Below are positions 52,104-62,387 of a stretch of 64,000 nt of DNA, piece by piece. This DNA is from CAWHNT01 sp963830775. Its GTDB lineage: Bacteria; Pseudomonadota; Alphaproteobacteria; Geminicoccales; Geminicoccaceae. The stretch is taken from the NCBI GenBank assembly GCA_963830775.1, contig CAWHNT010000011.1, forward strand, positions 1 to 64,000, in the 5' to 3' direction. Position 1 is the stretch's first letter, and each line of letters begins with the position of its first letter. The notes under the pieces are model-generated. The model ran no database searches. It saw only the letters and a list, made by a program, of their open reading frames with translations, and was not told the origin of the DNA. The position numbers were made by a program, and so were the translations under genes.

Positions 52104-53433
52104 CGCCCGCCTGCCCCTCACGAGCCGCGCAGCAGGCGATGTCCTGTTCCGGCAGGCGGCGGGCGAGCCGGTCACGGCAGCACGGTTCCTGCGCGACGTG
52201 GCGCTCACGGCAGAGCGCCTGCCCGACCGCCGCTACGCCCTCAACCTGTGCAGCGACCGCTACCACTTCCTCGTCGCCTTCGCCGCGGCCCTCGTGCGCG
52301 GGCAGGTGAGCCTCCTCTCCAGCGACCGGGCACCGCACCGGCTGGAGCAGCTCGCCTCCGCCTATCCCGAGGCCTACACGATCGGCGGCGGCTCGGAGCG
52401 CCTGCCGGGCGTGGAGCACGCGCCGCTCCTGCTGGACGGCACCGAGGCCGGGCCGGCCACGGTCCCGGAGCTGCCGGCGACGCAGCTCGCAGCCCTCGTC
52501 CTCACCTCCGGCAGCACCGGCGAACCGATGGTGCACCCGAAGCCCTGGGGGACGCTGGTCGCCTGCTCCGAGGCCGCTTCCGACCGGTTCGGCTTCGCGG
52601 GCCCGGTCACGGCGTCGGTCGTGGGCACCGTGCCGCCGCAGCACATGTACGGCTTCGAGACCACCGTGCTGCTGCCGCTGCATGCGAACGTCTCGAGCTA
52701 TGCCGGCCCGACCTTCTTCCCCTACGACATCGCCCAGGCGCTGGCGCGCGCCACCGAGCCGCGGGTGCTGGTGACGACACCTCTGCAGATGCGCACCCTG
52801 CTCCAGGCGGGGCAGTCCCTGCCGGCGCTCGCCATGGTGATCTCGGCCACGGCACCGCTCGCACCCGAGCTGGCGCAGGCTGCGGAGGCCGCCTGGGGCA
52901 CCCAGGTGCACGAGATCTTCGGCGCCACCGAGGTGGGCTCGATGGCCAGCCGGCGGACGGTCGAGGGCGACCGCTGGCGGGCCTACCGCACGGTGCGGCT
53001 GCGGCCGGAGGAGGACGAGGCCGTGGCCGTCTCGGTCCCCGGTCTCTCGGGCGAGGTGCTGCTGGCCGACCGCGTGGAAGTCCTGGACGAGGGCTCGTTC
53101 CGCCTGCTCGGGCGCCGGGCCGACCTGATCAAGCTCGCCGGCAAGCGGGCGTCGCTCTCGGGCCTCAACGCCATCCTGTGCGGGATCGAGGGCGTGCAGG
53201 ACGGCACCTTCTTCGCCCCCGACGACCTGGACAGCAACCCGCGCGCCCGGCTCAGCACCTTCGTCGTGGCCCCGGAGCGCAGCCCGGACGCGATCCTGGC
53301 CGACCTCAGGGCCCGGATCGAGGCGCCCTTCCTGCCCAGGCGCGTGGTCAAGGTCGACCGGCTGCCGCGCAACGATGTCGGCAAGATCCCCCTCCAGGCC
53401 CTCCAGGCGCTGCACCGCGGCGGTGCCGGATGA
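52066..53433 (+). CDS. AMP-dependent acyl-ACP ligase (ApeH-like)
   Basis: A 455-residue ANL-superfamily enzyme. AMP-binding motifs are LVLTSGSTGEPMVHPK (A3), IFGATEVGSMA (A5) and LGRRADLIKLAGKRASL (A8), with the adenylation Lys in NDVGKIPLQAL. It probably loads the aryl starter (a hydroxybenzoate or cinnamate derivative) on ACP. The start overlaps the ACP gene and the stop overlaps the hotdog gene by four bases. Confidence 0.88.
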   Translation: MSPGIVPAPLPSSARLPLTSRAAGDVLFRQAAGEPVTAARFLRDVALTAERLPDRRYALNLCSDRYHFLVAFAAALVRGQVSLLSSDRAPHRLEQLASAYPEAYTIGGGSERLPGVEHAPLLLDGTEAGPATVPELPATQLAALVLTSGSTGEPMVHPKPWGTLVACSEAASDRFGFAGPVTASVVGTVPPQHMYGFETTVLLPLHANVSSYAGPTFFPYDIAQALARATEPRVLVTTPLQMRTLLQAGQSLPALAMVISATAPLAPELAQAAEAAWGTQVHEIFGATEVGSMASRRTVEGDRWRAYRTVRLRPEEDEAVAVSVPGLSGEVLLADRVEVLDEGSFRLLGRRADLIKLAGKRASLSGLNAILCGIEGVQDGTFFAPDDLDSNPRARLSTFVVAPERSPDAILADLRARIEAPFLPRRVVKVDRLPRNDVGKIPLQALQALHRGGAG

Positions 53434-53720
53434 GGCAGGTGCACAGCTTCCGGGTCGAGGCCGATCACCCGGCCCTCGAGGGGCACTTCCCCGGCCGGCC
53501 GATCGTGCCCGGTGTCGTGCTGCTCGACGAGGCGCTGGCGGCGATCGAGGCCGTTTGCGGGCTGGCGCCGCCGCTGCGCCTGGCACGGGTCAAGTTCACG
53601 GCACCCGTGCTGCCGGGCGAGACCGTGGCCGTGCTGCTGGACGAGCCTCGCGACGGCCGCGTGTCCTTCGCCTGCGCCTCGGGCGAGCGGCGGGTCCTCT
53701 CCGGCATCGTCCAGGCATGA
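53430..53720 (+). CDS. Small hotdog-fold 3-hydroxyacyl-ACP dehydratase (ApeI-like)
   Basis: A 96-residue FabA/FabZ-related protein with HPALEGHFPGRPIVPGV, containing the catalytic His region, then VKFTAPVLPGE. It is the size of ApeI-type dehydratases, which cooperate with a second hotdog protein (here at 60678). ATGA overlaps exist on both sides. Confidence 0.83.
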   Translation: MRQVHSFRVEADHPALEGHFPGRPIVPGVVLLDEALAAIEAVCGLAPPLRLARVKFTAPVLPGETVAVLLDEPRDGRVSFACASGERRVLSGIVQA

Positions 53721-54607
53721 GCTGGACCCGGCGGCCGGAGCGCGGCAGCCAGTGGCTGATGCGGTTCATGGCCCGGCTCACGCTGGCGCTGGGCTGGCAT
53801 GTCGGGCACGCGCTCCTCTACCCCATCACCGCCTACTTCCTCCTGGTCTCGGGCCAGGCCCGGGCCGCATCGCGGCAGTACCTGGCAGCCGTGCTCGGCC
53901 GCGAGCCGAGGCTGGCGGACCTGTTCCGCCACTACTTCACCTTCGCCTCGGTCATCCTCGACCGGGTCTTCCTGCTCACCGGCCGCACCCGGGCCTACGA
54001 CGTGCAGGTCCGCGGCCTGGAGCAGCTCCAGGCCCGGATCGAGGCCGGGCAGGGCTGCATCCTGATGGGGGCGCATCTCGGCAGCTTCGAGGTGCTCAGG
54101 GCACTGGCCGACCAGGGCTGCCCGGTGCCGGTCAAGGTCCTGATGTACGAGGAGAACGCGGTCCGGGTGAGCGAGGTGCTGAACGAGCTCAACCCGCGGC
54201 GGATGGAGGGCGTGATCCGGCTCGGCTCCACCGGCGGCCATGCTGCGGGTCAAGGAGGCTCTGACGGCGGGCGAGCTGGTCGGCATGCTGGGCGACCGGA
54301 TCACCAGCGGCGACAAGGTGGTGACGGCCAGCTTCCTCGGCCGGCCCGCCATCCTGCCGGCGGGGCCGATCGTGCTGGCTTCCGTGCTGAAGGCGCCGGT
54401 GATGCTGGTCTTCGGCATCCATCGCGGGCCCAGGCGCTACGAGATCGTGTTCGAGCCGTTCGCCGAGCGGGTGGCGGTCAACCACCGCGCACGCCAGGCC
54501 GACGTCACCGCCTGGGTGCAGCGTTATGTGGAGCGGCTGGAGGCGGTATGCCGGGCGCATCCCTACAACTGGTTCAATTTCTACGATTTCTGGGAAGGGC
54601 GGGATGA
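53717..54607 (+). CDS. LpxL/HtrB-type acyltransferase, two compensating indels
   Basis: A protein of about 296 residues like lipid A lauroyl/myristoyl acyltransferases. It starts MSWTRRPERGSQWLMRFM, with ILMGAHLGSFEVLRAL as the H-x4-E/D-like motif and MLVFGIHRGPRRYEI later. Residues from about 174 to 294 lie in another frame (54240-54600). One indel near 54236 and a compensating one near 54598 would restore a product ending at the TGA 54605-54607, overlapping the LolA-like ATG. The net length is already divisible by three. It may transfer the polyene to its carrier lipid. Confidence 0.8.
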   Translation: MSWTRRPERGSQWLMRFMARLTLALGWHVGHALLYPITAYFLLVSGQARAASRQYLAAVLGREPRLADLFRHYFTFASVILDRVFLLTGRTRAYDVQVRGLEQLQARIEAGQGCILMGAHLGSFEVLRALADQGCPVPVKVLMYEENAVRVSEVLNELNPRRMEGVIRLGSTGGHAAGQGGSDGGRAGRHAGRPDHQRRQGGDGQLPRPARHPAGGADRAGFRAEGAGDAGLRHPSRAQALRDRVRAVRRAGGGQPPRTPGRRHRLGAALCGAAGGGMPGASLQLVQFLRFLGRAG

Positions 54608-55191
54608 GACCAGGGTGGCGGGCGCTGGCCTGCGCGGCAGCGCTCCTCGTGCCCGCTGGTGGGACCGCCTCCGCCGCCCCGGTGGACCTCAAGGGCTTGA
54701 TGGCAGCCCTCTCGGCGGTTCGGGAGAGCCGGGCCAGCTTCCGTGAGGAGAAGGCCCTGGCGAGCCTGACCCAGCCGCTCGTGAGCGAGGGCACGCTGGT
54801 CTACGTGGCGCCGGGTCATCTGGAGAAGCGCACCCTGACGCCGGTGCGCGAGGAGATCGTGGTCGACGGCGACCGCCTCACTTTCGCCAAGCCGGACGAG
54901 AACCTGCGACGGACCATCGTCCTCGACCGCGAGCCCGAGATGCGCAGCCTGGTCGAGGCCGTGCGGAGCACGCTGGCGGGCGACCTCACGACCTTGAAGC
55001 AGCACTATTATGTCGGCCTTGCCGGCACGATGGAGGCTTGGCGCCTGACACTGTCGCCCGTGGACCAGCGCGTCACCCGCTTCCTTCGGGAGGTGCGGAT
55101 CGAGGGCTCGCAAGCGCAGCTGCGCACGGTCGAGACGATCGAGCCCGACGGCGACACCTCCCGGATGACGATCGAGCCGGCCGCACCTTGA
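54604..55191 (+). CDS. LolA-like periplasmic lipoprotein/lipid carrier
   Basis: A 195-residue protein with a signal peptide (ALACAAALLVPAGGTASA, cleavage after residue 24) and the LolA-related fold: RASFREEKALASLTQPLVSEG, GHLEKRTLTPVREEIVVDG. Aryl-polyene loci usually carry such a carrier next to an MMPL-type exporter. Stop TGA overlaps the exporter TTG start. Confidence 0.83.
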   Translation: MRPGWRALACAAALLVPAGGTASAAPVDLKGLMAALSAVRESRASFREEKALASLTQPLVSEGTLVYVAPGHLEKRTLTPVREEIVVDGDRLTFAKPDENLRRTIVLDREPEMRSLVEAVRSTLAGDLTTLKQHYYVGLAGTMEAWRLTLSPVDQRVTRFLREVRIEGSQAQLRTVETIEPDGDTSRMTIEPAAP

Positions 55192-57504
55192 GGCTCCGGC
55201 AGGCGCTTCCCGTCCTGGCGGCCCTCCTGGCGCTGGGGCTCGTGGCCTTTGTCGCCTTCACGCGCCTGGTCACCGTCCGCGCCGACATGGCCGACTTCCT
55301 GCCGCCCGGCGAGACGCCGGCCGCCCGGCTGCTGATCGACGAGCTGCGGTCGGGAGCGGCGGCCTCCCTGCTGCTGGTCGGGATCGAGGGAGCGCCGGCC
55401 GAGGATCTGGCACGGATCAGCGGGTCGCTGGCTGAGGGGCTCCGGGCGTCGGGCCTGTTCAGCCTGGTCGCCAACGGCAGCGAAGGCTTCGCGGAGGAGG
55501 CGCAGGCGTTCCTGTTTGCCCATCGCTACCTGCTCTCGTCCGCCACCACGCCCGAGGCCTTCACGGTCCAGAACCTGCGGGCGCGCCTGCGCGGTCTCCT
55601 GGATCAGCTCACGGGCTCGGCGGCACCGCTGGCCAAGCGCATCGGGTTCGCCGATCCTCTCGGTGCTGCAGCCGAGCTTCTGCAAGTCTGGGCAGGCGAC
55701 AGCCGGGTCGAGCAGCGGGAAGGCGTGTGGTTCGCGGCCGGCAGCGACCGGGCGCTGCTGCTGGCACGCTCGACCGCGAGCAGCCTGGACTACACGGCAG
55801 GCCGCGCGGCGCTGGATGCGGTGAACGATGCGTTCGCGCAAGCGAAGCCCGGTCGGGCAAGGCTGCTGGTGAGCGGACCTGGCGTGTTCGCCGTGTCCTC
55901 GGCCGAGGCGATCCGGGCCGACGTGCACCTGATCTCCGCGCTCTCCGGCACGCTGGTGGTGGCATTCCTGCTCTGGCGGCACCGGTCGGCCTATGTCGTG
56001 GCGGCGGCCGCGGTGCCGCTGCTGGCCGGCGTGGTCGCCGGGGCACTCGCCGTGCAGCTGGCACATGGGTTCGTGCACGCTTTGGCCCTGGGCTTCGGCC
56101 TCACCATGCTGGGCGTGGCGGCCGACTACCCCTTGCTGCTGATCGGCCAGCGCGCCGAGGACGAGACGACCTCAGCGGCCGCACGCCGGATCTGGCCCAC
56201 CATGCTGCTGGCAGCAGGTGCCGCGGCGCTGGGGCTGGTGGCGATGCTGCTCTCCAGCTTTCCAGGCCTGTCGCAGCTGGGGCTTTTCTCGGCTGTGGGG
56301 CTCGCAGTGGCGGCGGCCATGACGCGCTGGGTGCTGCCGGTCCTGGTCGAGGATGTCGCTTTCCGCGGGCAGCAGGTCACGACGGGCTGGCTCAGGGCGG
56401 CTGCGGCGCTGCGCGCCCGGCGGGCGTGGCTCCTGTTGCCGGTGATGGCGGCGGGCGCGTGGCTGGCCATCCGGGTTGCCGGCCTGGGAGCGGACCTCGA
56501 GAACCTCAGCCCCGTGCCGCAGCAGGCCCGCGATCTGGACGAGGAGCTGCGACGGCAGCTCGGGGCACCGGACGTGCGGCACCTGATCGCGATCACCGGA
56601 GTCGGATGCGGAGGAGGTGCTGCAACGCTCGGAGCGGCTGGAAGGAGTGGTGGCGGAGCTCAGGGGCAGGAACGCCATCGGCGGTGCCGATCTGCCGAGC
56701 CGCTATCTGCCGAGCACGCGCACCCAGTTGGAGCGCCAGGCGGCGCTACCGGCGGAGACCGAGCTGAGAGCACGGCTGGCGGAAGCCATGGCCGGGCTGC
56801 CATTTCGGCCGGACGCATTCTCGCCGTTCGTGGAGGATGTCGCGGCGACGCGCGGAACTAAGCCATTGACGCCAGCCGACTTCGCCTCCGTGCCGGTGCT
56901 GGCAGCCCGGCTCGACCCGCTGCTGTTCCAGCGCGACGGCGCGTGGCACGCGCTTGTGTCGCTGACCGGCGTTCGCACGCCGGATGACGTCCGAGCGGCG
57001 GTCGCCGGGCTTGGCGATCCGGCCATCGCCTACATCGACCTCAAGGCCGAGACGGAGGGCATCGTCGGCGCCTACACGCGCGAGGCGCTGGCCTGGCTCG
57101 GGCTCGGTGGCCTCCTCCTGCTTGCCCTGCTCGTGGCAGCACTGCGGGATCTCGCCCTCGTGCTCCGGGTCGCGGCCCCGATCGTCTGCGCCGTCCTGGT
57201 CACGCTGGCCCTGCTCGACGTGCTGGCGATCCGGCTCACCCTCTTCCATCTCGCCGCCCTGCTGCTGATGATGGGTGTGAGCATCGACTACAGCCTGTTC
57301 CTGAACAGGGCGGAGCGTGGCGGCGAGTCGAGGGCCTTGGGGTCGGTGCTGAACTGCAATGCCACGACGCTCCTGACCTTCGGCCTCCTGGGGTTCTGCC
57401 GGAACCCGGTGCTGCAGGGGATCGGGATCACGGTGGCGTCGGGCGTGCTGGTCGCGGTAGTGTTCGCTGTCGGGCTTTCGCGACCATCGGACGAGGCTTC
57501 TTAG
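55188..57504 (+). CDS. RND/MMPL-type exporter of the aryl-polyene cluster, single-base frameshift
   Basis: About 771 residues with two repeats of a periplasmic domain followed by five to six helices. In the first repeat LGFGLTMLGVAADYPLLLIGQR, and in the second LLMMGVSIDYSLFLNRAE, carry the conserved Asp-Tyr of the proton path. The start TTG 55188 overlaps the LolA-like stop. An extra G near 56601 breaks the frame; removing it restores ITGSDAEEVLQRSERL and exactly 772 codons. It probably moves the polyene lipid from the inner membrane to the LolA-like carrier. Confidence 0.87.
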
Positions 57505-58318
57505 GCGCCTGATGCTGCCGCTTTCCCTCTCTGCCTACACGGCCGTCAGCGCCATGGGTCGTGGCGTGGGCGAGATGCTGGCCTCGCTGCGCTGGCAGCA
57601 CACGGGCCTGCGCCCGTGCGACTTCGAGGACGTGGCGCTCGAGACCTGGATCGGGCGGGTTCAGGGCGTCGAGGAGGTCCGGCTGCCGGCGGGGCTGGAG
57701 CGGTTCGACTGCCGCAACAACCGGCTGGCGTGGATGGCACTGGAGACGGACGGGCTCGGGGAGGCGGTGCGGGCTGCGGCCGCGCGGCATGGGCCGGAAC
57801 GGGTGGCTGTGGTGCTCGGGACCAGCACCTCGGGCATCCTGAGCTCCGAGCATGCCTACCGGCATCGCGACCCGGCGACGGGAGCGCTGCCGGCAGGGTT
57901 CGACTACGACCACACCCACGATCTGTTCTCGCTGGCGCGGTTCGTGCGCGAGGCGCTGGGGCTGCGCGGGCCCGCCTCGGTGATCTCCACGGCCTGCTCG
58001 TCGGCTGCCAAGGCGTTCGGCGAGGCGGCCCTGCTGATCGACGCCGGCTTGTGCGACGCCGCCGTGGTCGGCGGGGCGGACTCCTTGTGCGGGATGACGC
58101 TCTACGGCTTCAACGCCCTGGAGCTGCTGGCGAGCGGCCCCTGCCGCCCGTTCGCGGCCGACCGGGACGGGATCTCCATCGGCGAAGCGGCAGCGTTCGC
58201 CCTGCTGGAGCCCCCGGGCGCCGGCCCGGTCTCGCTCCTGGGCTTTGGGGCCAGTGCCGACGCGCATCACATGTCCTCGCCGCACCCGGAGGGCCTGGGT
58301 GCCGTGCTCGCGATGCGA

Positions 58319-59529
58319 GGATGAACGACTGGTAAGTTTCGGCGCGTGCTCGGTTCTGGTTGGTGGGGCTCCCAGCTCGGAGAGGCCGATGGACCGTCCG
58401 CCAGTACGAGCCTGCTCGACGATTTCGCCGCCTTGGAGGACCCTCGCCAGACGGCGAAGGTGCTCTATCCCTTGCCGGAAATCCTCCTTCTCCTGCTCGG
58501 CGCGACCCTGGCAGGCGCTGACGACTTCATCGAGATGGAGCTCTGGGGTAACGAGCAGCTGGCCTTCCTACGCTGGCTGCTGCCCTACCGGCACGGGATC
58601 CCAAGTCACGACACGCTGGGCGAGGTGGTGGCCGCGCTCGATCCTGCGCTGTTAAAGGCCTGCTTCATGAGCTGGGTCGAGGGCCTGCGCGAGACGGAGC
58701 CGGACCTGATCGCGATCGACGGCAAGACCTCCCGTCGCAGCCATGCCCGGAGCAAGGGACGCGAGCCTCTGCATCTGGTCTCGGCTTGGGCAAGCCGTGA
58801 GCGCCTGGTGCTCGGGCAGGAGGCGGTGAGCGGCAAGTCGAACGAGATCACCGCTATCCGCTGCTCTTGGAGCGGCTGGCGCTCAAGGGGGGCCTGGTCA
58901 CGATCGATGCAATCGGCACGAGACCGAGATCGCCCGCACGATCCTCCGCTGTGGCGGCGACTATCTCCTGGCCTTGAAGGCGAACCGACTGGCTACCTTC
59001 AAGGACGTGGAGACCTTCTTCGGCGACCAGCCGCCGGGCAGCATCGAGACCTGCACGACGACCGACAGCGACCACGGCCGGGTTAAGGTCCGCCGCCACG
59101 CCGTCTGCCACGATGTGGCCTGGCTGTTCTCGGACCGGCGCTACGCGGGCGAGGTCGCATTCCCGGCCTCGCGATGATCGGGATGGTCGAGGCGGAGACC
59201 GAGCGCGACGGCGGGGCCACCCGCGAGCGGCGCTATTACCTGTGCTCGGCCAAGCTCGATGCGGCAACCTTCGCCCGTGCCGTACGCGGCGATTGGGGAA
59301 TAGAGAACCGCCTGCACTGGGTCCTGGACGTGGTCTTCAAGGACGATCTTTCACGCCTGCGCACCGGCCATGCGCCGGAGAACATGGCCGTGGTCAGGCA
59401 CATGGCCCTGAACCTGCTGCACCAGTGCAAGCCCACAACCTCGCTCAAGAACCGCAGGAAGCGCGCGGGGTGGAACATGGTCTACCTCGAGAGCCTTATC
59501 TGCTAGAGCGCATGAACATGTGTTCATCC
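58319..59529 (+). mobile_element. ISAs1-family element inserted in the ketosynthase
   Basis: Short terminal repeat GGATGAAC at 58319 matches the reverse complement of GTTCATCC at 59522-59529. No convincing target duplication was seen. It contains one broken transposase in the same direction as the host gene. Ends are approximate. Confidence 0.7.
58346..59506 (+). pseudogene. ISAs1-family (H-repeat-like) transposase, frameshifted
   Basis: The N-part reads LLDDFAALEDPRQTAKVLYPL, ADDFIEMELWG, HGIPSHDTLGEV and LIAIDGKTSRRS (first Asp). A middle part in another frame has GGDYLLALKANRLATF, and the C-part has GDWGIENRLHWVLDVVFKDD (Glu). At least three frame changes (near 58857, 58905 and 59165) separate them. 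Either decayed or affected by sequencing error; the first would mean the insertion can no longer leave by itself. Confidence 0.83.
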
Positions 59530-59907
59530 GTTTCCCTGGCGTTGGAGTTGGCGGGGCTTGCCGCGGCCGACATCGACTACGTGAACTTCCACGGGACCGG
59601 GACCAGGGCCAACGACGCCGCCGAGGACCGGGCGGTGCTGGAGGTGCTGGGGCCGGAGGTGCCGTGCAGCTCGACCAAGGGCTGGTCCGGGCACACGCTG
59701 GGCACGGCCGGTGCCCTGGAGGCGGTGATCGGGGCCTTGTGCATCGAGCACGGGTTCATGCCGGGGTGCCTGAACCTGGGCACGGCCGACCCGGCCTGCG
59801 GGTGCAACATCCTGACCGATGACCGTCCTGCGGCCGGTCAGGCGGGTGCTGAGCAACTCCTTCGGCTTCGGCGGCAGCAACTGCTCGCTCGTCCTCGGGG
59901 CCGGCCC

Positions 59908-60708
59908 GTGAGGGTGTTCGTCGGCGCCCTTGCCCTGCTGGCGCCCGGCCTGGAAGGCTGGGCCGCGGCGCGCGAGGTGCTGGCAGGCCGCGCACCCTAT
60001 ATGGCGGCCCCGCTCGTGCCACCGCCGCCGCAGTCGCTGCCCCCGGCCGAACGGCGGCGGACGACGGCCGCGATCAGGCTGGGCATGGCGGCGGCCGAAG
60101 CATCGATCGCCGCGGCCGGTGCCGAGGCCGGGCGGCTCGCCAGCGTGTTCGCGAGCTCGAACGGTGACGGGGCCGTGGTCGGCTCGATCCTGGAGGCCCT
60201 GGCCGGCCCGGCCCGGGTGGTGTCGCCGACGCAGTTCCACAACTCGGTCCACAACAGCCCGGCCGCCTATTGGGGGATCGGGTCGCGCAGCATGGGCGCA
60301 TCGACCAGCTTCGGCTGCCATGACGACACCTTCGCGGCCGGCCTGCTGCACGCGGCCGCCAAGGCGCGCGAGGCACCCGTGCTCTTCTGCGCCTACGACC
60401 TGCCCATGCCCGCCCCGTTGGCGCAGGTGCGTCAGACCGCCGAGCCGTTCGCGGTGGCCATGGTCCTGACGCCTTCCAACGCCCCTGGTCGGTCGCCCGT
60501 CTGGAGGTGAGCTTTGCTGCCGGCGAGGTGCCGGGGTCGGAAAGCCCGTTGCCGCTCCAGCATGCGAACCCGATCGCCCGCTCCCTGCCGCTGCTCGAAG
60601 CGCTGGCCCGGGAGGAACGGGCGACCGTGCACTTGCCCTATCTCGCCGAACTCTCACCTCCGCATCGAGACCACTCCTTGCTCGACCGCGCCGGCATCGC
60701 CCGCCTGA
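59908..60708 (+). CDS. Ketosynthase chain-length-factor-like protein (ApeC-like), two indels
   Basis: A GTG start overlaps the KS stop (GTGA). About 266 residues: SPTQFHNSVHNSPAAYWGIG and STSFGCHDDTFAAGLL match the N-lobe-like KS-CLF proteins of aryl-polyene loci, which pair with the KS. One missing C near 60488 and one extra T near 60654 disrupt the frame; correction gives WSVARLEVSFAAGEV...LHLRIETTPC and exactly 267 codons. Confidence 0.8.
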
Positions 60709-61102
60709 TCCCGCACCAGGGCCGGATGTGCCTGCTCGACCGGGTGGAGGCCTGGGATGCCGGCTCCATCCGCTGCCGGAGCGGTGCGCATCGCGACCCG
60801 CCAATCCGTTGCGCCGGGACGGGCGCCTCGCGGCCGTGTGCATGGTCGAGCCCGGCCTGCAGGCCATGGCGCTGCACGGTGCCCTGGTGGCGGGCGGGCC
60901 GCAGGCGCAAGGCTTCGTCACCAGCCTGCGCGAGGTGGAGATCGCGATGCGGTTCGCCGACCACCTGCCGGACGACTTCCTGGCCGTCGAGGCGACGCTG
61001 CTCGCGGCCGAGCGGCAGGGCTTCGTCTACACCTTCGCCGTCCGTGCCACGGCCGGCCCCGTCTGCTCGGGCCAGGCCGTGATCATCGTTCCGGCGGCAT
61101 GA
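60678..61102 (+). CDS. Hotdog-fold 3-hydroxyacyl-ACP dehydratase (ApeP-like), frameshift
   Basis: Begins at TTG 60678 with LDRAGIARLIPHQGRMCLLD, where IPHxGxMxLLD is the ApeP signature. One G is missing near 60800; restoring it gives HRDPANPLRRDGRLAAVC and 142 codons. The later part has VEPGLQAMALHGAL with the second dehydratase motif. It probably dehydrates with the ApeI-like partner. Stop overlaps the ketoreductase ATG. Confidence 0.82.
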
Positions 61103-61806
61103 GGCGGGCCCTGATCACCGGCGGCAGCAGCCCGATCGGGGCTGCGATCGCCCGGCAGCTGGCGGCCGACGGCATGGCGGTGATCGTCCATGCGCATGCC
61201 AGTGCCGAGCGCGCCGAGGCGCTGGTCCGCGAGCTGCCGGCGGCCGAGCTCGTCCTGGGCGACCTCACCGACGGTGCCGGCACCGCCCGCATGGTCGAGG
61301 GGCTTCTGGCCACGGGTCCGATCCAGATCGTCGTCCACAATGCCGGCACGCACGACGACGCGCCCATGGCCGGCATGGACGAGGCGCAGTGGCGGGGCGT
61401 GATCGACGTCTCGCTCAACGGCTTCTTCAACACCGTCCGCCCGCTGCTGCTGCCGATGATGGCGACCCGCTGGGGCCGGATCGTCGCCATGTCGTCGGTC
61501 TCGGCGATCATGGGCAATCGCGGGCAGGCGAACTATGCTGCGGCCAAGGCGGGGCTGATCGGGGCCGTGCGGGCACTCTCGCTCGAATGTGCCCCGCGCG
61601 GGATCACGGTCAACGCGGTGGCTCCCGGCATCATCGAATCGCCGGCGGTCGATGCCGTGCTGGGCAAGGAGAGGATCGCGGCCCTGGTGCCGATGAAACG
61701 TGCCGGCCGGCCGGCGGAGGTGGCCGATCTCGTGGCCTTCCTGGCCTCGGACCGTGCGTCGTACATTTCCGGCCAGGTGATCTCGATCAACGGCGGGCTG
61801 GCCTGA
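61099..61806 (+). CDS. 3-oxoacyl-ACP reductase (FabG-like, aryl-polyene KR)
   Basis: A 235-residue SDR with the NADP motif TGGSSPIGAAIA, NAG at about residue 83, catalytic Ser in MSSVSAIMG and YAAAKAG. It reduces the 3-keto group during each polyene extension. The frame is intact; four-base overlap with the upstream dehydratase. Confidence 0.9.
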   Translation: MRRALITGGSSPIGAAIARQLAADGMAVIVHAHASAERAEALVRELPAAELVLGDLTDGAGTARMVEGLLATGPIQIVVHNAGTHDDAPMAGMDEAQWRGVIDVSLNGFFNTVRPLLLPMMATRWGRIVAMSSVSAIMGNRGQANYAAAKAGLIGAVRALSLECAPRGITVNAVAPGIIESPAVDAVLGKERIAALVPMKRAGRPAEVADLVAFLASDRASYISGQVISINGGLA

Positions 61807-61834
61807 TTTCAGCTTTCTGAGAAAGGAAGAATAA

Positions 61835-62379
61835 GTGAAGAAGATAGTCGCCGCTGCGATCATTCTCGCATCCGCCTTCGAGCTCTCGGCCTGCGCTGCG
61901 ACGGTCCGGCAGAATGCGGTGGTGAATGCGGTGCCCCTGACGGTCCCGGCGGCCTCATCGAGGAACATCGTGCTGAACATGGCGGGGAGCAGTGTCGCCA
62001 CCGAGATCCGAGGACTGGGAGCCCTTCAAGGGCGAATGGCGAAGCGCCATGGCTGCCGCAGCCAAGGCCAGAGGTGCCAGCTTCGGGTCGCAGGACGGCC
62101 CGCCGCACTCCGGCCTCGGAGCCCGGCACGCTGGTGGTCGTCGACGTCAAGGACTACCGCTACCTGAGTTCGGGTGCCCGGATCGGCTTCGGGGTGATGA
62201 CCGGCAACGCCTATGTCGATGCCAATGTCAGGTTCATGGATCTCCAGAGCGGCGCTCCCTGGGGTGGGCGCATGTACAACACCTCGTCCACGGCGTGGCA
62301 GGGCATCTTCGCCGCCATGACGGCCAAGCAGGTGCGGGCCCTCAGCGATCAGATCGTGGCCGAGATCAACCCGCGCTGA
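61835..62379 (+). CDS. DUF4410-like lipoprotein, two indels
   Basis: GTG 61835 follows AAAGGAAGA. Signal with lipobox (FELSAC, Cys at about residue 20), then a beta-rich domain: SEDWEPFKGEWRSAM and VVVDVKDYRYLSSGARIGFGV...YVDANVRFMDL, ending in ALSDQIVAEINPR, similar to DUF4410. Extra bases near 62009 and 62112 break the frame; without both it is exactly 181 codons. Probably an envelope protein linked to the polyene genes. Confidence 0.65.
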
Positions 62380-62387
62380 GCACATCA

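Larger units (their letters stand above)
57512..59911 (+). pseudogene. Beta-ketoacyl-ACP synthase (aryl-polyene KS) interrupted by ISAs1
   Basis: The first part (57512-58318) has a KS N-lobe with active-site Cys in ISTACSSAAKAFGEA and the His-rich SADAHHMSSPHPEG segment. After the IS, the sequence resumes near 59530 with LALELAGLAAADIDYVNFHGTGTRAND (first catalytic His), then STKGWSGHTLGTAGALE (second His) and NSFGFGGSN at the end. A further single-base change near 59820 disturbs the last 30 codons. All catalytic residues exist, but on separate sides of a 1.2 kb insertion, so this copy cannot make a working enzyme unless the IS excises. Confidence 0.85.
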
